From an archaeon (GTDB lineage: Archaea > Thermoproteota > Nitrososphaeria > Nitrososphaerales > CADDZS01), in contig JAKAPU010000170.1 of the NCBI GenBank assembly GCA_021806865.1, positions 1-5,828 of the forward strand: a DNA stretch of 5,828 bases, written 5' to 3'. Numbering within the stretch: the stretch's first letter is position 1; every line of letters starts with the position of its first letter. A program made the position numbers and the translations under genes. The notes beneath the pieces are model-generated. The model saw only the letters and a program-made list of their open reading frames with translations. It was not told the DNA's origin and did no database searches. Shown here piece by piece: positions 1-5,097 of this stretch.

Positions 1-693
1 CACCGGTAGACTGGGAACCTTGAGTGTGAAAGATCCGTCGGGTCCTGTCTGACCCCACATCACCCAGTTTGCAGTAGGGTAATAATAGTAAGATCCGATG
101 ATCGAAGCCGATACATACGCGCCGGACGCCGCCGTACCATTTGCATACGAAACGTGTACCGTAACATCGGATGTAGGAACGTCTGCCATCGAGGAAGTCT
201 GTATGGTGAAAGAATCGGCACCGGTGATCTCCCTCATCGCGTAGCCATACTCCACCGGAGGATACTTGACCGGATATATTACTGCAGAACCACTGGAAGA
301 TCCGTTTGCAACAGGTGGGGCGGTCCCGGAAGAAGATGATACTGCAGCGTATGTTTCCACGCAGCAGTACGGGTATGGAAGAGTCGCCGTCACAACGAAG
401 AGATAACTCCCGCTTGGTAACATCGCGCCAAAGCCGGGATACGCACTACTGGAAGAAGCAACGGGATAGCCGGTCGAGTTGTAGACTGTGAGGTAAAAGG
501 ATGACAGGCTGGAGTTGGTCGTCTGAACTTGGATTTGCACGTTGTTGAGTGTCTGGGCCGCAGCGGCCGCGTGAGCCGGGAAAAGACCCCCCGCACCGAG
601 CGCCAAAGTCAGCAAAAACAATCCAATGAGTGCTGCGGATGCAATTCCTGTGCTCGAATACTGTTCTTTTTTCTTTCGGAGACCAACGTCCAT
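1..693 (-). CDS. Exported Ser/Tyr-rich surface protein, N-terminal part (runs off window)
   Basis: The reading frame stays open from ATG 693-691 to the window edge (231 codons), so the C-terminus is missing. Residues 6-9 (RKKK) and a hydrophobic stretch at about 17-38 form a signal peptide. It ends in PAHAAAAAQ, with likely cleavage after AHA near residue 42. The mature part is rich in Ser, Thr, Tyr, Gly and Ala and has four N-glycosylation sequons (N60, N72, N130, N185). There is a vicinal cysteine pair at 110-111 and a PPVEYGYA segment near 145-152. From about 176 a beta-sandwich-like repeat begins; it contains YANGTAASGAYVSAS and ends in GQTGPDGSFTLKVP, the pattern of carboxypeptidase-regulatory-like or Ig-like domains in archaeal cell-surface proteins. 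I infer a secreted or cell-envelope protein; its ligand or activity is unknown. An in-frame GTG at 705-703 is an alternative start. The ATG is preferred because GTGA lies 8 bases before it. Confidence 0.82.
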   Translation of the reverse strand, partial: MDVGLRKKKEQYSSTGIASAALIGLFLLTLALGAGGLFPAHAAAAAQTLNNVQIQVQTTNSSLSSFYLTVYNSTGYPVASSSSAYPGFGAMLPSGSYLFVVTATLPYPYCCVETYAAVSSSSGTAPPVANGSSSGSAVIYPVKYPPVEYGYAMREITGADSFTIQTSSMADVPTSDVTVHVSYANGTAASGAYVSASIIGSYYYYPTANWVMWGQTGPDGSFTLKVPSLPV

Positions 694-1108
694 TATTGGA
701 TTCACTAACCTCTGTTTTACGTCCTTGGCGTAGCAGGCTGTAGGCTCTCTTTATCCCTAGTGATTTGAACAACCGTTCTGCTCGCCCGAACAGAAGAAAA
801 GAGAAGAGTACATCGGCTAAAAATCATGATACTCAAAGGCTGGCCCTGGATGCTTTTTACAGGCGAACCGAAAGCAACTTGTAACTGTCAAGAGAATGCA
901 CGGACACAACTATGGGGATGGGCATAAGGCGGAATCAGTCCTCAAAACTAGACAGAGCGAGCACGTGCCTGATAATGGGGTGTGACGATTATCATTATAA
1001 AGAATGAGCGACCGGTGCAGATTCAAACTGCTGCATACAATCCTGTCTCGATCCCCAATGTTCAGGAGTGAAGACGGGATAAAGGGGGCGTCTCGAACAT
1101 TTTCATGT
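694..1108. other. Non-coding stretch between lrp-type gene and surface-protein gene
   Basis: I see no convincing gene in these 415 bases. They should carry the promoter and leader of the surface-protein gene and the 3' end of the regulator transcript, both read on the minus strand. They contain a TATA-like ATTATAAA at 994-1001, an imperfect dyad GATAAT/ATTATC at 971-976 and 988-993, and a purine-rich tract at about 791-809. On the minus strand that tract is the pyrimidine run TCTTCTCTTTTCTTCTG, which could act as a T-rich archaeal terminator. A short ORF extending upstream of the surface-protein start, in another frame, is probably chance. Confidence 0.5.
994..1001 (-). promoter_or_regulatory. 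TATA-like box, possible promoter
   Basis: On the minus strand this reads TTTATAAT, close to the archaeal TATA-box pattern, inside an otherwise gene-free stretch. If used on the minus strand, transcription would start near 970 and give the surface-protein mRNA a leader of roughly 275 bases. On the plus strand no gene follows. No clear BRE fixes the direction, so this is a candidate only. Confidence 0.25.
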
Positions 1109-1110
1109 TC
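1095..1110 (-). terminator. Hairpin overlapping the stop codon of the Lrp-type gene
   Basis: The minus strand reads GAACAT-GAAA-ATGTTC, a perfect 6-bp stem closed by a GAAA (GNRA-type) tetraloop. A further U-G pair is possible at the base. Its 5' arm includes part of the TGA stop codon of the regulator gene. No long T-run follows, only the interrupted tract CCCCCTTTATCC. It could be an mRNA 3'-end stabiliser or processing element rather than a terminator. Confidence 0.35.
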
Positions 1111-1810
1111 ACTGCAACTTATCCCTATCTGACTTCAATTCGATGTTGTACGCCCTTGCGAGTTCTTCGGCTTCCTTCGTGTAAGCCGGTGCCACAATCT
1201 CTGTCCTGTTTGCTTTCACGTCCGACGCTTTGACGTACGTGATCAGGACTTCCCTTCCAGTTACCTCGGAGTTGTACTTCTCGACTAGGCTTCCGATCCC
1301 ATCGCTATCGGAAGCAACTTCAGCAAACTCGTGAATTACGCCTGATTCGCCACGCACCGCCCTGAAACTAGCCAGTGGCATGCTCGACTCCTTCCTTACG
1401 TTGAGTATTGGTGTTACGTCAACCCCCAGTACGCCCTCTATTCTCGAAAGCTCACTGACTATCTTGCTTCGGAGATCGCCTAGATTAGTCGCCTTGATCT
1501 TGAGGAGAAAGTCAAAGTTGCTGGATATCTCGTGAATCTCGACTACCCAAGGGATGCTCTCCAGGGCTTTTCCGATGGCATCTTTGCTACCCGGTGTTGT
1601 GCTCAGTTTCACGAAGGCTGTTACGGAGTAACCCAACTGTTCATAATCGATGATCGTCGTGAAGCCTCTAATCACCCCGGATTCAACCATCGATTTGATT
1701 CGAGTATGCGCCGTAACATCCGATATTCCAACTACTTTTGAAATCTCTGTCAACGAGCTTCGCGAGTTCTGTCTCAGTGTTTCAAGTATCTGCAAATCTA
1801 GGGCGTCCAT
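1109..1810 (-). CDS. Lrp/AsnC family transcriptional regulator with C-terminal extension
   Basis: Residues 1-60 form the AsnC-type helix-turn-helix. They open with MDALDLQILETLRQNSRSS, carry the recognition helix region GISDVTAHTRIKSM (28-41) and the hinge GVIRGFTTIIDYEQLG. Residues 62-140 are the RAM/effector-binding domain, with alternating beta strands and the IEGVLGVDVTPILNVRKE strand. The usual Gly of the effector loop (GxYD) is replaced, the sequence here being SSNFD (96-100). Classical Lrp proteins end near residue 150; this one continues to 233. The tail carries TGREVLITYVKAS (184-196) and APAYTKEAEELARAYNIEL (207-225), which resembles the C-terminal strand-helix of Mrr/restriction-endonuclease-like folds. 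No catalytic D-ExK pair is evident. By analogy with the family it should bind DNA as a dimer or octamer in the cytoplasm and respond to an amino acid or other small ligand. GGAG lies about 10 bases upstream of the ATG. Target genes are unknown; autoregulation is plausible (see the palindrome upstream). Confidence 0.93.
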   Translation of the reverse strand: MDALDLQILETLRQNSRSSLTEISKVVGISDVTAHTRIKSMVESGVIRGFTTIIDYEQLGYSVTAFVKLSTTPGSKDAIGKALESIPWVVEIHEISSNFDFLLKIKATNLGDLRSKIVSELSRIEGVLGVDVTPILNVRKESSMPLASFRAVRGESGVIHEFAEVASDSDGIGSLVEKYNSEVTGREVLITYVKASDVKANRTEIVAPAYTKEAEELARAYNIELKSDRDKLQ

Positions 1811-1828
1811 CGCAACGGTCTCCTGACA

Positions 1829-2050
1829 CTAGCAAAATCCAGGTAAAGCATATCGTACGTGCAAGCTTGCAGAGTCAATCGAATGCAAGAACGATTGATG
1901 GTTCCTCGCATCAAATACGCCAAATACCAATCCGTCAGTCATCGTTTTTGGCATGTATTCCAAAGTCATTGCATCCGAAACTTTGGAACTCATCCAAGTG
2001 AAGCACGACTTATTTGTTTTCTTGCCGAAATACAGAAATCTAGTGATCAC
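1829..2050 (-). CDS. Doubtful small ORF just upstream of the Lrp-type gene
   Basis: The 73-codon frame starts with GTG, or more plausibly at an internal ATG at 1993 (MSSKVSDAMTLEY). It ends 18 bases before the regulator's start codon on the same strand. Its segment PKTMTDGLVFGVFDARN reads like protein, but no family is recognisable, no clear Shine-Dalgarno precedes either start, and the frame would run through the 12-bp palindrome. It could be a short leader gene co-transcribed with the regulator, a decayed gene or chance. I favour chance or decay. Confidence 0.15.
   Translation of the reverse strand: MITRFLYFGKKTNKSCFTWMSSKVSDAMTLEYMPKTMTDGLVFGVFDARNHQSFLHSIDSASLHVRYALPGFC
1860..1871. promoter_or_regulatory. 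12-bp perfect palindrome, candidate operator of the Lrp-type gene
   Basis: TGCAAGCTTGCA is a perfect dyad, directly flanked by a second palindrome, CGTACG (1854-1859). It lies about 50 bases upstream of the regulator's ATG, beside a weak TATA-like ATATGCTTTA (minus strand, 1844-1853). Archaeal Lrp-family proteins bind short palindromes near the BRE/TATA of their own promoters, so an autoregulatory operator is a reasonable inference. No second copy was noticed in front of the other genes here. Confidence 0.4.
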
Positions 2051-2387
2051 CAGTTATCCGATATATTTACGACCGACCCGCAATCTCCATTTGTGATTAC
2101 GAGTAGTTGTTGACGCAGGTGCTTTGGGCGGATATGAGCATCGTGGAGATTATAGTTAGGCGGTTGCTACTCCAATTCAAAACGCCCCTTTTGCATTCGT
2201 GCGACTCTCTACTCAGACTCCCGTAAGATGCACCAAGGCCATTTCCGATCACAGTACTTGCTGAATTGTCAATGTACTTGATGGCCCGTCTGGAATGCGG
2301 CAAAATTCACCGCGTTTCAGAATTAGAGCGTGCAGAAGCTCCATAACCAAGATGTCTGCATGTGTAATCTGATGGCGGATCTTTCAA

Positions 2388-2726
2388 ATGGAATCTGCGG
2401 AATACAACCGGGATGCAGAGTCCCGTAGAAAGATTCTCGAATACATTGACAAGAGCATGGAGCTCTTTGGCGAGAATGCAAAAACCGCGATTTACTGGAG
2501 AATGGAAAATGAGTTTGGTCTCAAGAGGGAGGAGATTCCAAGCAAGCCCGAGGCCTTTGCTCGATTTCTTGAAGTTATGTTTGGGCACGGGTCAAAGATT
2601 GTCGTGAGGATTACGATACAAAAAATGAAACAGCTTTCAGGAATCAAAAACTTGCCCTCTGATAATCTCGCAAAAGCGATCAGGGAGATAGAAAGATTTG
2701 ATCCCCAGAACAACACGGTGAAGTGA
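2388..2726 (+). CDS. Small helical archaeal protein of unknown function (paralogue A)
   Basis: The product is 112 residues, hydrophilic and predicted almost entirely helical, with no signal peptide or membrane segment. Its core runs from about residue 14 to 105. It contains the segments ILEYIDKSMELFG, TAIYWRMENEFGLKREEIP and PEAFARFLEVMFGHGSK. A motif of the form AIYxxxE...PExFxRxLxxxFGxGS is shared with the next gene, so the two are diverged tandem duplicates. I know of small archaeal proteins of unknown function with an 'IYWxLE...GLxxEEIPxxPExF...FGxGA' pattern and think this belongs with them. It may match Pfam DUF3227, but I could not verify that. GGCGGATC about 10 bases upstream of the ATG is a partial Shine-Dalgarno. 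The role is unknown; the conserved aromatic and FG positions suggest a protein-interaction domain rather than an enzyme. Confidence 0.8.
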   Translation: MESAEYNRDAESRRKILEYIDKSMELFGENAKTAIYWRMENEFGLKREEIPSKPEAFARFLEVMFGHGSKIVVRITIQKMKQLSGIKNLPSDNLAKAIREIERFDPQNNTVK

Positions 2727-2750
2727 CACCAATTTGAGCAAACTAGAGTC

Positions 2751-2782
2751 AGATTCACTTGCAAGAAGATTAGACTGAATCT
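2751..2782 (+). promoter_or_regulatory. Inverted repeat between the two paralogues
   Basis: AGATTCA (2751-2757) and TGAATCT (2776-2782) are perfect 7-bp inverted arms around an 18-base loop, which itself begins with the small palindrome CTTGCAAG. The repeat sits in the 81-base gap between the paralogue genes. It could be an mRNA hairpin adjusting expression of the second gene, or a protein-binding dyad. No T-run follows, so a terminator is unlikely. Confidence 0.3.
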
Positions 2783-2807
2783 AAACCAGTTGGAGTGAGT
2801 AAAACAG

Positions 2808-3098
2808 TTGAAAGAGATACTAGAGTGCGTGGATAGGGCACTCGACAGTCTAGGTACGAACATCAGGATAGCGATCTATCACATGCTCGAATCGAACAGC
2901 AGAGTGAAGAAGACCTCCATACTTTCTGATCCAGAAAAGTTTGTTCGCTCATTGAAAGCGGTATTTGGCGATGGGAGTTTTCTAGTCGAGCAGCTCATCA
3001 TGAAGGAACTTCGGTCCGAGTTCAACGTGTGTGCAGCGACTCTGCCAGATGCGATAAGACAGGCAGAGAGTAAAGTAATCGGACCTCTTCGAGAGTGA
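2808..3098 (+). CDS. Small helical archaeal protein of unknown function (paralogue B)
   Basis: The frame has 96 codons with a TTG start. The start is supported by GGAGTGA about 9 bases upstream, a good match to the archaeal anti-Shine-Dalgarno. The product aligns without large gaps to the preceding gene: ILECVDRALDSLG, IAIYHMLES, DPEKFVRSLKAVFGDGS and a closing LPDAIRQAESK helix match the same positions there. By hand, about a third of the aligned positions are identical. It lacks the first protein's N-terminal leader of about 13 residues and the GLKREEIP turn is changed to RVKKTSIL, so it has diverged. It is predicted helical and cytosolic. The spacing (81 bases from A, 9 bases to the microprotein gene) suggests a co-transcribed set. 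Its function is unknown; a heteromeric pair with paralogue A is a natural guess. Confidence 0.75.
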   Translation: MKEILECVDRALDSLGTNIRIAIYHMLESNSRVKKTSILSDPEKFVRSLKAVFGDGSFLVEQLIMKELRSEFNVCAATLPDAIRQAESKVIGPLRE

Positions 3099-3107
3099 TT
3101 ATACAGG

Positions 3108-3224
3108 TTGAATCTTCTGGTAATAGGAATCCTTGTTGTCTCAACGATGATTGGATTGGTTGCACTCGAAATAAAGTCCGAAAAATCAGACCCTTGCTTG
3201 AATCGCACTGGCGAAATATGGTGA
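3108..3224 (+). CDS. 38-residue single-pass membrane microprotein
   Basis: A TTG start is followed by 38 sense codons and TGA. The first 20 residues (NLLVIGILVVSTMIGLVAL after the start) form one uninterrupted hydrophobic helix. A charged tail follows, EIKSEKSDPC, ending near LNRTGEIW. There is GTGAT 8 bases before the start, overlapping the end of the preceding gene, a spacing matching the TTG start of that gene. The lack of Lys/Arg before the helix and the positive tail after it suggest an N-out, C-in anchor, with one Cys (residue 30) in the tail. No homologue is recognised. Hydrophobicity, Shine-Dalgarno and tight spacing argue for a real gene in the same operon as the two helical proteins. 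Confidence 0.5.
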   Translation: MNLLVIGILVVSTMIGLVALEIKSEKSDPCLNRTGEIW

Positions 3225-3236
3225 GAATAATTGCAT

Positions 3237-3350
3237 CTACTCTACTGCGACATGCTTGAAATCATCAGAATAGTTTTCAAGGATCCAATTCATCAGTTTG
3301 CCTCCAAAAAAGATACGCTGGCAGTAGGAAAGTGCTGTTGCTCTTGCCAC
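3237..3350 (-). other. Possible gene remnant or microprotein on the minus strand
   Basis: In the otherwise empty gap before the glycosyltransferase gene the minus strand has a 37-codon GTG-initiated frame that reads like the end of a real protein (FFGGKLMNWILENYSDDFKH). An internal ATG gives an 18-residue peptide preceded by GGAGG at a normal distance. I recognise no family. It could be the 3' end of a decayed gene, a microprotein or chance. The same DNA must also hold the plus-strand promoter of the glycan genes. Confidence 0.2.
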
Positions 3351-3362
3351 AGGTGAAAATAA

Positions 3363-4103
3363 ATGAACAAAATTGATGTTTGTGTGCCAACATTGAAGCC
3401 TCTTTCGGAACAATTCATTTCGAATATCGAATCTACAATTCCAATCAATCGAATTTTGACTAGCTCTGTTAAAGGCAGAGGAAAAGCTCGTCAAGACCTT
3501 ATCAATCATGTACAAACAGATTGGTTTGTATTTGTTGATTCTGATGTTAGTATTCGCTCTAATTGGTTCAATAATGTCAAAAAGTATGTCGAGGATGGAA
3601 TCGGGGCCGTTGAGGGACTATGGAGATATCCCCTTGATGCAAGGGCAGACAAGCTGGCAGATTCGATGTCTCGCCTTTCAAAGATGCTAAATCGCCAGCC
3701 TTGGCACGAATATGTGCATCGGGCCTTCACTGGAGATACACTGATCAAAACTGAACTCGTAAAGGACATCAGGATTCCTGATGTACATCTTTACGAAGAC
3801 GAATTCATTCGAGACCATTTGGTGCGAAAAGGGTTTAGGTGGATCAGAACAAAAGAAGTTGTCTGCGATCATTTGCGCCTTTACAATATGGAAGAAGCTT
3901 ACGAAGCTGGCCGTCATGGGTACCACTTTGGAAAGCTCCATCCTTTTGACCAAACCAAGCGCATGGGTCTCGCATTCCCAAAAGCACTAGCTGCACTTCT
4001 AATGACGAAGGACTTGGAAGTAGCTCTGTTTTCCTTGAAGCGCCATTACCTTGTTTGGAAAGGAGTAATGCATGCCTACGTTCAGGGTTGGCACTACGCA
4101 TGA
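3363..4103 (+). CDS. Family 2 (GT-A) glycosyltransferase
   Basis: The 246-residue product begins with a short Rossmann-like strand, KIDVCVPTLKPLSEQ, typical of GT2 N-termini. It continues with GRGKARQDLINH (38-49, nucleotide-binding helix), then WFVFVDSDVSI (54-64) with the DSD metal/UDP-binding DxD motif at 59-61. The acceptor region has FTGDTLIKTELV (122-133) and the ED pair at 145-146 in LYEDEFIRDHLVRKGFRWI, the usual position of the catalytic base. Asp169-His170 follows in VVCDHLR. No membrane segment is evident, so it would act on the cytoplasmic face, transferring a sugar from a nucleotide donor to a lipid-linked or protein-linked glycan. The donor sugar cannot be read from sequence. 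AGGTGA 7 bases before the ATG is a strong Shine-Dalgarno. The stop overlaps the start of the next gene (ATGA), showing translational coupling. By eye this gene is more AT-rich than the left part of the window. Confidence 0.88.
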   Translation: MNKIDVCVPTLKPLSEQFISNIESTIPINRILTSSVKGRGKARQDLINHVQTDWFVFVDSDVSIRSNWFNNVKKYVEDGIGAVEGLWRYPLDARADKLADSMSRLSKMLNRQPWHEYVHRAFTGDTLIKTELVKDIRIPDVHLYEDEFIRDHLVRKGFRWIRTKEVVCDHLRLYNMEEAYEAGRHGYHFGKLHPFDQTKRMGLAFPKALAALLMTKDLEVALFSLKRHYLVWKGVMHAYVQGWHYA

Positions 4104-4729
4104 TAGTGGGAAGATCACGCAAGCGAGGCCTGCCAGTCTTTGTCTTTCAAAATCGTACGTACGCTTTCTGGCAAATTGCTAGATTTCTGAAGATTCTACG
4201 TAGAGCTAGAGCAATCAAGCGTAAAGAGATAAGCGAGAATCTCTGCTCTGCGAACCTGTTCGGCTACGATCTTCTTTTGGACAAGCTTCATGCAGACATA
4301 GCATTGGACGAATCGTTCAACTTTGCAAAGTGGTACACTCCAATCAATCTTGAAGGTTCAATAGTTCTCGACGTGGGAGCTGGTAACCTTGAAACCGCCG
4401 TGATGTTTCTCCAGAAGGGAGCTAGGAAAGTAATCGCGATCGATTCAGATCCCGGAGCTTGCGAAATATCACGGAAAAATGTGGCCAGGTTGGGAATCAA
4501 TGTGGAAGTCATTTGTTCAGAATTCAATCTGGATCACCTGAAAATTCCCCATTCGTTTCTCAAAATGGATATTGAAGGAGGAGAAAGAGAGCTACTGAAA
4601 GTAGAACAACTTCCGAGACCGTTAGTCGTAGAAGTTCACGGCAAAGAACTCATTGATCAGTTCGGATGCCATAATCCGTCTAGAATTTTCGAAGTAACCA
4701 ACAATGTCAAGATCATGTGGTTCTTATAG
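4100..4729 (+). CDS. FkbM-type SAM-dependent methyltransferase
   Basis: With the ATG at 4100 the product has 209 residues. Motif I is IVLDVGAGNLETA (88-100), the acidic loop is VIAIDSDP (111-118) and the FkbM signature strand is FLKMDIEGGERELL (153-166), followed by PLVVEVHG (174-181). These are the SAM-binding Rossmann core and the DxEG motif of the FkbM family, which O-methylates sugars and other small substrates. The first 60 residues are basic and not conserved-looking. The C-terminus stops soon after the core, so the protein is on the short side. The ATG overlaps the glycosyltransferase stop by ATGA, hence my choice over an in-frame TTG at 4055 that would lie inside the upstream gene. 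It probably methylates the glycan made by its neighbour; this is inferred from context. Confidence 0.85.
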   Translation: MIVGRSRKRGLPVFVFQNRTYAFWQIARFLKILRRARAIKRKEISENLCSANLFGYDLLLDKLHADIALDESFNFAKWYTPINLEGSIVLDVGAGNLETAVMFLQKGARKVIAIDSDPGACEISRKNVARLGINVEVICSEFNLDHLKIPHSFLKMDIEGGERELLKVEQLPRPLVVEVHGKELIDQFGCHNPSRIFEVTNNVKIMWFL

Positions 4730-4804
4730 ATGAAAATCTTGGTTACGATTCCTTCTATCAGGAATCTGATAAAGACTATTGATTCGTTGCGTCTATGCCT
4801 ATGA
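4730..4804 (+). pseudogene. Truncated third gene of the glycan unit, GT2-like N-terminus
   Basis: An ATG follows directly on the methyltransferase TAG with no gap. It opens a frame of 24 codons (MKILVTIPSIRNLIKTIDSL...) before TGA. The start resembles the first strand and loop of the upstream glycosyltransferase (KIDVCVPTLKPL), so this was probably another family 2 glycosyltransferase. The frame ends exactly where transposase-derived sequence begins on the other strand (about 4800). I see no continuation to the right of that element. It is a 5' stub left by an insertion and deletion. Confidence 0.55.
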
Positions 4805-4990
4805 GCTCGGATCCGGAGCTCTTCCTGGGCCATTGTCTGGTTCCGCATGCTTGAATCCGAGTTTTATTATGTCGAGCGAATCCCCAAAAGCATCTATGAA
4901 TCTCACCGGATTATCGTCGCTTACGTATTCATCGATAGATAGTTTCAGGAAGCAATGTTGCCTGCTTCGTGTTCCTCCCCTCGGAGACAT
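4799..4990 (-). pseudogene. N-terminal fragment of an IS1182-like transposase
   Basis: The 63-residue product starts MSPRGGTRSRQ and carries LSIDEYVSDDNPVRFIDAF, then SLDIIKLGFKHAEPDNGPGR. This is the opening of IS1182-family transposases (DUF772 region: D-YV-DNPVR-IDAFVD-LDL--LGF, then GRP-Y-P-DLLKLYIYGYL). The match stops at GRAPDPSS, where a Tyr is missing between Pro and Asp and a TAG ends the frame. The remaining four-fifths or more of the protein, including the DDE catalytic core, is absent. It is a dead remnant. It lies antisense to the glycan genes and abuts the truncated third gene. Confidence 0.75.
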
Positions 4991-5030
4991 AATCCTCGCT
5001 CATAGGTAGTTAGAGCGTACTACTAGCAAT
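4799..5030 (-). mobile_element. Insertion-sequence remnant (IS1182-like), approximate ends
   Basis: The transposase fragment defines the element. Its left end is a deletion junction near 4799-4804. Its right end should be the original IS end, upstream of the transposase start, somewhere around 5000-5090, but I could not identify a terminal inverted repeat or a target-site duplication, so 5030 is a guess. Confidence 0.4.
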
Positions 5031-5097
5031 AAGGCCTTTTGGTCAGAGCCCTCGATTCCCGCACAGTCTGGATAGATTGACTATAACGACTTCTCAT

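Larger units (their letters stand above)
1811..2387. other. 577-base stretch between divergent genes, no convincing gene
   Basis: This is the divergent space between the Lrp-type gene (minus) and the first small helical-protein gene (plus). It holds the palindrome described separately, an AT-rich ATATATTT at 2061-2068 that could be a TATA box in either direction, and two doubtful minus-strand ORFs. One is at 1829..2050 (GTG start, 73 codons) and one at 2097..2303 (TTG start, 68 codons); neither has a recognisable domain. I found no tRNA-like cloverleaf and no obvious repeat array. Confidence 0.45.

Noticed and set aside
446..772. 108-codon minus-strand frame starting upstream of the surface-protein gene
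   Set aside because: It overlaps the signal-peptide region of the surface protein in another frame and has no recognisable domain; the signal peptide and sequon-rich frame is clearly the coding one.
985..1050. C/D-box-like ATGATAA ... CTGA spacing on the minus strand
   Set aside because: The C box deviates from RTGATGA and no C'/D' pair or terminal stem was found.
2140..2230. Possible tRNA-like element around ATTCAAAACG
   Set aside because: No 7-bp acceptor stem, anticodon arm or GTTCRAAYC T-loop could be assembled on either strand.
2097..2303. 68-codon minus-strand frame with TTG start
   Set aside because: The GGTGA sits too close to the TTG, the composition is Ser/Asn-rich without a fold pattern, and no family is recognised.
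4055..4099. In-frame TTG giving the methyltransferase 15 extra residues
   Set aside because: This start lies inside the glycosyltransferase gene, whereas the ATG at 4100 makes the classic ATGA overlap of coupled genes.
4804..4820. Dense restriction-site-like palindromes (GAGCTC, GGATCC, GAGCTC) suggesting a cloning linker or assembly artefact
   Set aside because: In the minus-strand frame these bases encode GRAPDPSS, which continues the transposase family pattern (GRPPYDPSDLL), so they are explained by the transposase remnant.
4657..4830. Alternative minus-strand frame reading SELIGIDATN, reminiscent of the IDG-K segment deeper in IS1182 transposases, as evidence of an internal deletion
   Set aside because: The match is about ten residues and lies over DNA better explained as the start of the third glycan gene. 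It is too weak to claim.
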